From Janthinobacterium sp051380735 (lineage in GTDB: Bacteria > Pseudomonadota > Gammaproteobacteria > Burkholderiales > Burkholderiaceae_D), in contig NZ_JBNYXQ010000005.1 in NCBI RefSeq assembly GCF_051380735.1, positions 289,983 through 353,982 on the forward strand: a DNA stretch of 64,000 nucleotides. The letters run 5' to 3'. The position numbers and the translations under genes are program-made. Shown here piece after piece: positions 28,215 to 35,627 of this stretch. The notes below the pieces were generated by a model, which had not been told where the DNA came from, did no database searches, and saw only the letters and a program-made list of their open reading frames with translations. Numbering within the stretch: position 1 is the stretch's first letter; the number at the start of each line of letters is the position of its first letter.

Positions 28215-30491
28215 TTAACCTGCTGCCCCGCCAGGGCCAGGACCACCTGGTCCACCCGGCCCGCGCCCGCCCGGCGGACCGAAGCGTGGCTCGCGCTCGC
28301 CTTCTTTCGCGGCCGAACTGGCGCCACCAAGCCGATACGACAGCCCCACGTAAATCATGCGCCCATCGAAACGGCGCGTGCTCGTTTCACGCAGCGAGGC
28401 GCTGTTGATCACGGTTTCCATCTTGTTGGTACTGAATACGTCCGTCACATTCATCACCAGGTTCAGCTGCGGCGTCAGCACATGGCGCCAGCTCATGTTG
28501 AGCGTGTTGTTCGGCGAGCGGTAGCCCTGGCCAGACAAGGTCTTGCCTTGCATCTGCAAGGCCAGTTGCACCTGGTTGGCGGGATTGAGCTGGTAGTTCA
28601 GGCGCGCGCGCCCGCTCAGGGAGTTGGCGGTACGCGTGCTGCTGTTGCCCAGGTCGTCCTGCGAGGTCTGCTGGCTGCGCGCCAGATTGCCGCTGGTATT
28701 GAGGGTCAGCGATGGTGTCAGCTTGCCCGACAGGCTGAATTCCAGTCCACTCGAATGGCTGCCGGCGCCGTTTTCGCGCGTGGTCAACAGCACATTGTCG
28801 CTGATGAAATAACGGTAGTCGACGATGGCATCCTTGTCACGCCGGTGATAGCCGCGCAAGCTGCTTTCCAGGCCGAACAATTTGGTCTCGTAGCCCACTT
28901 CGAAGGAATCGGTCTGGGTCGGGCGCAATTGCGGGTTGCCCGACGAGACATTGAATTCGTCGCGGTACACCACGTAGGGGTTCAGGTCGCCCGCATTGGG
29001 ACGGCGAATGCGGTGCGCATAGGCAAAGCGCAGATTGCTCTCTTCGTTGACCTTGTAGGTGGCGAACAGGCTGGGAATATAGTTCACATAGTTGTTGCCG
29101 GCCTCGATGCCGCCCGTAATCTGGCGCACGTCCAGGTCGGTGTATTCGGCGCGCAGGCCGGCCAGCGCGCCCCAGCGCTCGGACAAACGCATCTGGTACG
29201 AACCGTACAATGCGATGGTGCGCTCGTCGAGTTCAAAACGATTGCTGCGCATGGCGTTGACCGTCTCGCCGAGGGTAAGCGGGTTGATGTCGGTATACAG
29301 CGTATCGAAACTGCTCTTGTTGTCGGCCACCTTGTAGCCCAGCTTGGCCGTGCCGCCGGCCAGCGGCCGCTCGTAGTCGCCAGTGAAGTCGACGATGCGG
29401 TTGCCCGTGTCGCTGTGCTGGCGCGCGCGGCTGTCGGCATCCATGCCGGTGGCGATCGCATAGACGTTGGCGTAGTCGCTGGTGTTTTCATTGTCCGAAG
29501 ACGATACGCGCAAGTCGATTTTCAGCGTTTCGCCCGGCAGCTCACCCTTGTGGTCATAGCGGGCGCCCCAGCTGTAGTTACGGCTGTCGCCATTGCGCAA
29601 GGTGCTGCGCACATAGTCGACTATGGTGTTGCCGCTGCTGTCGCCATTGATATAGCGGTCGGTCGAGCGCGCGTCGTTGCTGCGCCCGTTGTACGACACG
29701 CTGGCGGCGAGCGTATCGCTGGGGTTCAGGTTGTAATTGACGGTGCCGTTGACACCGAGGGAATCATTGAGGCCATTGCTGACCGACTCCTGGCTGCTGG
29801 GCGCAAAGTCGCCGGTCTGGCGGTCGAGCCGCTCGCGGCTGGTCTCGCCGGTCGAGTTGCGCCCGTCGTGGCGGAAGTTGATGCCGCCCTGGAAGCCCCA
29901 CGGGCCTTCGTTATAGCTGCCCGAAGTGGACGTGTTGTAGCGCCCGGCAATGCCGGCATTCGCATTGACGGTGGCAAAACCACCGGGCTTACGGTTGCGC
30001 CGCATCACCAGATTCAGGATCGGGCCGCCGCCGGCTTCGTTGCCGAACTGCGCGCCGGGATTGTTGATCACTTCCACCGACTCGATATCGTCGGCCGCCA
30101 TCGCGTTCAGGGTCGCCCCGCGCGAGTCGCCCTGCAGCATGGCGGATGGCTTGCCGTCGATCAGTATCTGCACATTGCTGCTGCCGCGCAACGACACCGT
30201 GCCATCGGGATCGACCGCCACCGACGGCACGTTGTTGAGCGCATCAGCCGCCGTGCCATTGGTACTGCTGACATCGGACTTGACGTCATACACCTGGCGG
30301 TCGATGCGTCCGGTCGGGCGTTCGGCTGTGACGTCGACGGAGGGCGTGGTGTCGGTTGCCGGCTCTTTGGCAACCGGCACGGCTTTTGCAGGCACGGCGG
30401 CTGTCACCGCAGTCTGGGTCTGCGCCTGGACGGCGATATTGGCGGACAAAAGGCTGCCGCCAGCGAGGCAACAAAGTACGATTTTTTGCAT
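28215..30491 (-). CDS. TonB-dependent-receptor-like outer-membrane beta-barrel protein
   Basis: A 758-residue outer-membrane protein. The signal peptide (MQKIVLCCLAGGSLLSANIAVQAQ) ends near residue 24; a plug domain follows (about 45-170: VDVTAERP, DALNNVPSVAVDPDGTVSLR, VQILIDGKPSAM, IESVEVINNPGAQFG). The barrel has the OMP_b-brl_3 type repeats (YNEGPWGFQGGINFRHDGRN, RLSERWGALAGLRAEYTDL). The last barrel strand IYVGLSYRL is followed by about 35 residues rich in Gly and Pro (GPPGGRGPGG) instead of ending in an aromatic residue. ATG 30491 starts at the signal peptide; 30566 does not. The transported substrate is unknown and no TonB or ECF-sigma gene is nearby. Confidence 0.85.
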   Translation of the reverse strand: MQKIVLCCLAGGSLLSANIAVQAQTQTAVTAAVPAKAVPVAKEPATDTTPSVDVTAERPTGRIDRQVYDVKSDVSSTNGTAADALNNVPSVAVDPDGTVSLRGSSNVQILIDGKPSAMLQGDSRGATLNAMAADDIESVEVINNPGAQFGNEAGGGPILNLVMRRNRKPGGFATVNANAGIAGRYNTSTSGSYNEGPWGFQGGINFRHDGRNSTGETSRERLDRQTGDFAPSSQESVSNGLNDSLGVNGTVNYNLNPSDTLAASVSYNGRSNDARSTDRYINGDSSGNTIVDYVRSTLRNGDSRNYSWGARYDHKGELPGETLKIDLRVSSSDNENTSDYANVYAIATGMDADSRARQHSDTGNRIVDFTGDYERPLAGGTAKLGYKVADNKSSFDTLYTDINPLTLGETVNAMRSNRFELDERTIALYGSYQMRLSERWGALAGLRAEYTDLDVRQITGGIEAGNNYVNYIPSLFATYKVNEESNLRFAYAHRIRRPNAGDLNPYVVYRDEFNVSSGNPQLRPTQTDSFEVGYETKLFGLESSLRGYHRRDKDAIVDYRYFISDNVLLTTRENGAGSHSSGLEFSLSGKLTPSLTLNTSGNLARSQQTSQDDLGNSSTRTANSLSGRARLNYQLNPANQVQLALQMQGKTLSGQGYRSPNNTLNMSWRHVLTPQLNLVMNVTDVFSTNKMETVINSASLRETSTRRFDGRMIYVGLSYRLGGASSAAKEGEREPRFGPPGGRGPGGPGGPGPGGAAG

Positions 30492-30712
30492 GAACTGAAA
30501 TAGTGGGTAAGAACACCAGGAATGGGATACTGCGCAGCACTTGCATGAAAGCTGCATCATTGACATCGATTTTAAGGGGGATCCCGGGTCAGGCGCAGCT
30601 TTAAGGAATCGCCATTTACTTTAATTTACAAATCTCGTGCCACTTGTGGACAGATGGCCTCACGACGCACCACAGTGTATCGGCATGTATCAATATGAGT
30701 GGCGATAACGCC

Positions 30713-30733
30713 GGCGCAGGTCGGGCCTGCGCC
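30713..30733 (-). terminator. Possible terminator hairpin after the Ter cluster
   Basis: Perfect 8-base stem GGCGCAGG (30713-30720) with CCTGCGCC (30726-30733), loop TCGGG, 18 bases after the stop of the VWA-TerD gene. It lacks a strong T run, so termination may be weak. Confidence 0.45.
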
Positions 30734-30751
30734 TGTCTTGCCTCGTGCGGC

Positions 30752-32089
30752 TCAGGCCAGCAAGCCATTCTGCCGCGCCAGCTTCAGCCAGCCCGGATAC
30801 TCCGTCATCAACAAATCGTACAGCTCGCCGTCGCTATGCTCGTCAGGCGAGCTGACGGAAAAGTAGTTGGCGTTGTCAACCAGGCGGCCAGCAAGCTCAT
30901 CGAGCTTTTCCAGGAAGGGAAAGTCGGAGTCGGCAAAGGCAGCCAGGAACTTGCTTTTCGATTTGCGGCCCTTGCCGATGCCCATGAACTGCCAGAAGAT
31001 CGGCTCGTGGCTGGACCAGCGCAACTGCTTTTCCGTCGTCGCCTGGTCGCTGGTGCCGCCGTCGGTGACGAACATCACATAGATGGGCAGTTCGGCGCGC
31101 AAGGCACGCGTGCGCTCACCGCCGCGCGCGTCAGGGAAGTAAAAGGATCGGATCGCTTCCATCGCCCGCCCATAGCGCGTGTCGCCTTCGAGCGGATGAT
31201 GGTCGATGGCGCGGCTGACATAGGTGGTGCAGTTGCGCAGGTCCATCGGCTCGGGTTGATGGACGTTCTTGCCGAACAGGAAAACGTCGATTTCTCCGTC
31301 GTCATCGAATTTGCAGCCCAGCGCCAGGATGCGCTCTGCGAACTGCTGCACCAGGCCATCGCGGTACAGCCGGCCCATGGAGCCGGAAATATCGAGGCAC
31401 AGGCAAACCTTGGCGCGATGGTCAAGCAGACCCACTTTTTGCAGCGACACGCCGGCCTGCTTGACCAGGCTGACCAGTTGCGGCGCCTCGCGCTCGACTC
31501 TTTTTTCCAGGTTGATCTTGGCCCGCGCCACAGCGGAGACAGCGGCAGGCGCGGCAGCAGCCGGTGCCTGCTCAACCTCGCCACCAAAATGGCGCACCAG
31601 CGCGTCCAGGCCACCGTTGAAACCCTGGCCCACGGCCATAAAGCGCCATAGGCCATCCTTGCGGTACAGCTCGCCTAGCATGACGGCTTTTTCTTGCGCA
31701 AAGTCCTTGCCCGCAAAGGCAAAACGGGCAAATTCGCGGCCGGCGGCCAGCAGGCGCAGATAACCAGATTGCATCTGGGACATCACGCCGCCGCCATCGA
31801 TGCTGGCTGTCAGCACCAGGCGATCGATGCTGGCAGGCAGGCGCGCCAGCTGGAAGGCAAACGCGGCGCCATCACCTTGACTGCCGGTTTTTGCTTCCAC
31901 CGCGCCGCATGGCGTGCGCGGCTGGTTGAAAAAGGTCATGTAGCGGTCGTCCGACAGCTTGCCGGCCGCGTCCAACCCAAAGCAGGCAAAGTCGAGCGTC
32001 AAGCCCTGGGCCGAGGCACCGATTTCCAGCACGCCGTCGGGGGCGGATTGCGCCAGCGGCAAACGCTGGCCCTTGGACAAAGCTTCCAT
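30752..32089 (-). CDS. TerD-domain and VWA-domain fusion protein (TerF-like)
   Basis: A 445-residue cytoplasmic protein. Residues 1-175 are a TerD-type domain (ACFGLDAAGKLSDDRYMTFFNQ, VMLGELYRKDGLWRFMAVGQGFNGGLDALVRHFGG). After an Ala-rich linker comes a von Willebrand A domain with the MIDAS motif DISGS at 233-237, TYVS, and FVTDGGTSD. In tellurium-type stress systems TerD proteins bind calcium and VWA proteins act with them at the membrane. The ATG at 32089 is set by AAGGAG just upstream, which overlaps the stop region of the preceding gene, indicating an operon. No TerC membrane protein lies in this window. Confidence 0.85.
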   Translation of the reverse strand: MEALSKGQRLPLAQSAPDGVLEIGASAQGLTLDFACFGLDAAGKLSDDRYMTFFNQPRTPCGAVEAKTGSQGDGAAFAFQLARLPASIDRLVLTASIDGGGVMSQMQSGYLRLLAAGREFARFAFAGKDFAQEKAVMLGELYRKDGLWRFMAVGQGFNGGLDALVRHFGGEVEQAPAAAAPAAVSAVARAKINLEKRVEREAPQLVSLVKQAGVSLQKVGLLDHRAKVCLCLDISGSMGRLYRDGLVQQFAERILALGCKFDDDGEIDVFLFGKNVHQPEPMDLRNCTTYVSRAIDHHPLEGDTRYGRAMEAIRSFYFPDARGGERTRALRAELPIYVMFVTDGGTSDQATTEKQLRWSSHEPIFWQFMGIGKGRKSKSKFLAAFADSDFPFLEKLDELAGRLVDNANYFSVSSPDEHSDGELYDLLMTEYPGWLKLARQNGLLA

Positions 32090-32100
32090 TGCATTCTCCT

Positions 32101-33363
32101 TCACACGATATAGCGGCGCGGATTGTCCGCGTTGTAGTCATCCTCGTCTTCCTTGTCTTCGCCCTTGAAGACGGCCGGACCATCGAAGGCCAGGGCCAGC
32201 GACTCACCCTGCCAGCGCAGCCACGGTGTCGCTTCGCTGTCAGGTTCGGAGGTCTTGCCGGAAGGCTCCAGCACGATGCTGTCGGCCGACACACGGGCCA
32301 GTCCGATGACATAGGTATAGATGCCGTCTTCGCCGGCTTTTTTTGACTGGCGGAAGTCAAACGCGCATTCGACCACCTGCTCGCCATACTCCATCACCAT
32401 TTTCGGGCACATCGAGGCAACCGACACGGCGCCATTGGTGACGGCGGAATACACGCTGAACACCAGGCCCACCGTGCCGCCATAGAACTGCGCCAGGGCA
32501 GGATTGACTTCGACAATTTCCGTGGCCGGCTCGCAGCCAATGGCGCGGGTCACGTCGCCCAGGTGGCGCACGTAGGGCATGGCATCAAAACTGCCCGATT
32601 TTTCCGGCGCCTGGATGCAGCGCATGCGCCCGTCCGGCAACAATATGCCGACCCGCAAGTCCAGATCGTCGTTATCGTCGCTGCCATCGCCGTTATCGAC
32701 CCAGGTGGCCTTGACGATCAGTTTTTTCGGCGCACCGGCGCCCTTGGCCAGCGACACTTTATGCGTCTGGCCCGGCTTGGTCAGCGAGATTTTCGACAGC
32801 GATACTGTTGGTGCCACCGGTTCCGCCTCAGCCTGCGCCACCTCGCCACCGAAGTGCGCCACCAGCGCATCAAGGCCGCCATTGAAACCCTGGCCCACGG
32901 CCATAAAGCGCCACTGCCCGTCCTTGCGGTAGAACTCACCCAGCATGACGGCCTTTTCATTGATGAAATCCTTGCCGGCATAGGCAAAACGCGCCAGCTC
33001 GCGCGCCCCATCGAGCAGGCGCAAATAGCCGCTGCCCAGTTGCGCCAGGGTGGCCATCCCATCAACGGCGGCCGTGATCACCAGCCGCTCGATGGCAGCG
33101 GGCAAGCGGTCCAACTCGAAATGGAAACCGGCAGCATCGCCTGCCACCGCCCGCACCTCGACCGCACCGCATGGCGTGCTCGGCTGGTTGAAAAAGGTCA
33201 TGTAGCGGTCATCGGACAATTTACCCGAAGCATCGAGGCCGAAGCACGCATAATCGAGCGCCATGTCGTGCGCAGTGCCCTCGCCCGCAATACCGAGTTG
33301 CAAAACATTGCCCGTGACAAGGCCGGCCAGCGCCAGGCGCTGCCCTTTGATCAAAGTTTCCAT
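32101..33363 (-). CDS. TerD/TerA-like double-domain stress protein
   Basis: A 420-residue cytoplasmic protein. The N-terminal half is a TerD-type domain nearly identical in layout to the next gene's (ACFGLDASGKLSDDRYMTFFNQ, FMAVGQGFNGGLDALVAHFGG), showing duplication. The C-terminal half resembles TerA: VSLAKGAGAPKKLIVKATWVDN, an acidic loop GDGSDDNDDLDLRVGI likely binding calcium, and an aspartate-rich tail KGEDKEDEDDYNADNP. A role in chemical-stress or phage-type resistance is known for relatives; here it is inferred. It lies between terD and the VWA fusion, co-transcribed with both. Confidence 0.83.
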   Translation of the reverse strand: METLIKGQRLALAGLVTGNVLQLGIAGEGTAHDMALDYACFGLDASGKLSDDRYMTFFNQPSTPCGAVEVRAVAGDAAGFHFELDRLPAAIERLVITAAVDGMATLAQLGSGYLRLLDGARELARFAYAGKDFINEKAVMLGEFYRKDGQWRFMAVGQGFNGGLDALVAHFGGEVAQAEAEPVAPTVSLSKISLTKPGQTHKVSLAKGAGAPKKLIVKATWVDNGDGSDDNDDLDLRVGILLPDGRMRCIQAPEKSGSFDAMPYVRHLGDVTRAIGCEPATEIVEVNPALAQFYGGTVGLVFSVYSAVTNGAVSVASMCPKMVMEYGEQVVECAFDFRQSKKAGEDGIYTYVIGLARVSADSIVLEPSGKTSEPDSEATPWLRWQGESLALAFDGPAVFKGEDKEDEDDYNADNPRRYIV

Positions 33364-33432
33364 GTAGCAGAGTAGAAGGTGAAAAGCAGGCGGGATCCGG
33401 GACGGCGCAGGCCATCCCGGCGAATTTACTAC

Positions 33433-34008
33433 TTAAGCATTGATGCCGAAAGACACGGCCAGTGGGCCCAGGCCGCCCTTGAAACCCTGGCCGATGGCCT
33501 TGAATTTCCATTCGCTGCCGGCGCGGTAGATTTCACCGAAGATCATCGCCGCTTCCGTCGAGCCGTCTTCCGACAGGTCGTAGCGGGCGATTTCCTGGCC
33601 GTTGTCGCCGTTCAGGCAGCGGATATACGCCTTGCTGACCATGCCGAAGTTCTGCTTGCGGTTTTCCGCATCGTGGATGGTGACGGCCACGGCAATCTTG
33701 TCGACCTCGGCAGGCACGTTGGCCAGGTCGATGGCCACTTTTTCATCGTCGCCGTCGCCGCCGCCGGTGGTGTTGTCGCCGGCGTGCACGACGGAGCCAT
33801 CGCTTGATTTGAGGTTGTTATAGAAAATGAAGTCGGCATCGGAACGGGCCTTGCCGTCTGTTTTCAACAGGAAGGCGCTGCCGTCCAGGTCGAAAGCCGC
33901 GCCATCGGTTGCGCGCGGGTCCCAGCCCAGACCGACCACGATTTTTTTCAGACCCGGAGCTTCCTTGCTCAGGTTGACATTGCCGCCTTTTTGCAAACTG
34001 ATCGCCAT
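33433..34008 (-). CDS. terD: TerD-family tellurium resistance protein
   Basis: A 191-residue TerD/TerE protein of full family length. It begins MAISLQKGGNVNLSKEAPGL and has the calcium-binding sequence DLDGSAFLL plus the conserved NLKSSDGSVVHAGDNTTGGG and DEKVAIDLANVP, ending GQGFKGGLGPLAVSFGINA. Members bind calcium and support tolerance to tellurite, oxidants or phage. The ATG at 34008 has AGAGGAC upstream. It is the first gene of a three-gene minus-strand unit and diverges from a hydrolase. Confidence 0.93.
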   Translation of the reverse strand: MAISLQKGGNVNLSKEAPGLKKIVVGLGWDPRATDGAAFDLDGSAFLLKTDGKARSDADFIFYNNLKSSDGSVVHAGDNTTGGGDGDDEKVAIDLANVPAEVDKIAVAVTIHDAENRKQNFGMVSKAYIRCLNGDNGQEIARYDLSEDGSTEAAMIFGEIYRAGSEWKFKAIGQGFKGGLGPLAVSFGINA

Positions 34009-34123
34009 AATGTGTCCTCTATTGAATAAACTGCAGTGGAATAATGAGATGCCAATTCGGTAAGAGCCATGAGCCTACCACAAACCAAATGCATGACAGA
34101 CGCACACTTTTGAAAATAATGCC

Positions 34124-34876
34124 ATGAAGAAGAATATTTGCGCCGCCACCCTGCAGCTTGATTTGCTGCCAGGTACCCTGTGCGACGAACGGATGTGGAG
34201 CAGCCTGGAGCAAGCTCTTGGCGACGGCTATATCCATAACCATCTGCCGTTGCACCAGTCGCGCACGCGTGCGGACATGCGCAAGCTGATCGCCACGCAC
34301 AGCGCGCCGCAATCGCACCTGGTCGGCTTTTCGCTGGGCGCCTATCTGGCGCTGGAGCATGCGGTGACGTATCCTGAACGGATCGCCTCGCTGACCCTGA
34401 TCGCCAATTCGGCCAAGGGTTTGCTACCGGACGAGATCGCCACCCGCAAGCGGGTGATCGCCATGCTGGAGCGAAATAGCTATGCCGGCATCACCCGCCA
34501 GCGCCTGCGCGAACTGCTGCACCCGGTTCACCTGGACGATATCGCGATCACCGGCCTGATCAGGCAGATGGCGCTGGACCTGGGCAAGGACGTGCTGATC
34601 GCGCAGTTCGCGCAGACCTTCGACCGCCCGGACCTGATGGCGCGCCTGCACCAGTTGCCCTTTCCGGTGCTGATCGTCGGTGCGCCTGGCGACCAGTTGG
34701 TCGACAGCGGCGATCTGGTCGCCATGGCCGCCAGACTGCCGTGCGCCACCTTGCATCTGCTGGAGGCACCGAGCGGCCATATGATCCCCCTGGAAGCGCC
34801 AGGGGAACTGGCGCACGCCATGCAGGACTTCCTCAATCTGTGGCATCTGGATGCACGGCGCCAATATCAACGATAA
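34124..34876 (+). CDS. Alpha/beta hydrolase
   Basis: A 250-residue alpha/beta-hydrolase. LDLLPGTLCDERMW is a common start for a subgroup of proteobacterial hydrolases; the elbow GFSLG is at 68-72 (S70), with the acid in PVLIVGAPGDQLV and the histidine in APSGHMIPLEAP. The substrate is unknown. It lies 38 bases before folA on the same strand; a GATAAT box overlaps its stop, so folA may have its own promoter. Confidence 0.82.
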   Translation: MKKNICAATLQLDLLPGTLCDERMWSSLEQALGDGYIHNHLPLHQSRTRADMRKLIATHSAPQSHLVGFSLGAYLALEHAVTYPERIASLTLIANSAKGLLPDEIATRKRVIAMLERNSYAGITRQRLRELLHPVHLDDIAITGLIRQMALDLGKDVLIAQFAQTFDRPDLMARLHQLPFPVLIVGAPGDQLVDSGDLVAMAARLPCATLHLLEAPSGHMIPLEAPGELAHAMQDFLNLWHLDARRQYQR

Positions 34877-34877
34877 T
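34872..34877 (+). promoter_or_regulatory. Candidate -10 box (GATAAT) for folA
   Basis: GATAAT overlaps the hydrolase TAA stop and lies 37 bases before the folA ATG. No convincing -35. Confidence 0.3.
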
Positions 34878-34914
34878 GGCGGCTATCGCGACTATCCACC
34901 AATCAACTGATTCA

Positions 34915-35400
34915 ATGAGTACACTGACCATTATCGTCGCCACCGACCAGCAAGGCGGCATCGGCATCAATAACAGCTTGCCGTGGAAGCTGCCGGAAGA
35001 CCTGGCCCATTTCAAGCGCATGACCACAGGCCACCCCATCATCATGGGCCGCAAGACGTTTGACTCGATCGGCCGGCCATTGCCGAACCGCCGCAATATC
35101 GTGATCACGCGCAATCATGAATGGCGCCATGAGGGCGTGGAAGCGGTCGGCTCGGTGGCCGAAGCGATCGCGCTGCTGGACGGCGCGCAAGGGTTTGTGA
35201 TCGGCGGCGCGGAAATCTACCAGCAGTCGCTGGCGCTGACCGCGACGCTGATCATCACGGAAATCGGCAACACGTATGATTGCGACGCCTTTTTTCCCGA
35301 ACTGGACCCGGCAGAGTGGCAGGAAACGTCGCGCGAGGCCCATGTGTCATCGGTTTCCGGCTTGCCGTATGCATTCGTGACCTTGCAGCGCCGGCCTTGA
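34915..35400 (+). CDS. folA: Dihydrofolate reductase
   Basis: A 161-residue NADPH enzyme that reduces dihydrofolate to tetrahydrofolate, regenerating the folate oxidised by ThyA. Motifs: GIGINNSLPWKLPEDLAHFK with the substrate-binding acid D in LPEDL, IIMGRKTFDSIGRPLPNRRNIVITRN for NADPH, and FVIGGAEIYQQSL. ATG 34915 begins the family's first strand (LTIIVAT); the frame is open further upstream through the hydrolase gene, but that part is not conserved. Confidence 0.95.
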   Translation: MSTLTIIVATDQQGGIGINNSLPWKLPEDLAHFKRMTTGHPIIMGRKTFDSIGRPLPNRRNIVITRNHEWRHEGVEAVGSVAEAIALLDGAQGFVIGGAEIYQQSLALTATLIITEIGNTYDCDAFFPELDPAEWQETSREAHVSSVSGLPYAFVTLQRRP

Positions 35401-35474
35401 GAGCCTGTTTTTCGCTACGTCATACGGGCGTCACACGGCTAAGGCAGTCTGGCGCAAGGTTTTGCTAATTTCGT

Positions 35475-35627
35475 TATGATCTTTTTTCCCGCAGATGCTG
35501 CATTTCTGCGAGAATCCCGTTCTTATTTTTTTTCTGCGATTGCCTTGCCAACTGTTCGGCTGGCGGTCGCGCCCTAGTCCGCCCCTCCACACAAGTTCAG
35601 GGGCGGCTTGCTTTTTTGGAGACATGC
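35475..35627 (+). promoter_or_regulatory. Structured leader of the arginine/lysine decarboxylase gene
   Basis: A -10-like TATGAT lies at 35475-35480. Downstream, CGCAGA (35490-35495) can pair either with TCTGCG at 35505-35510 or with a second TCTGCG at 35533-35538, which follows a run of eight T. A stem CCGCCCCT/AGGGGCGG (35579-35586 with 35599-35606), then CTTGC and six T, ends at the ribosome site TTGGAG (35616-35621). This looks like an intrinsic terminator placed in front of the gene, that is, an attenuator, or else the end of the folA unit. Confidence 0.5.
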
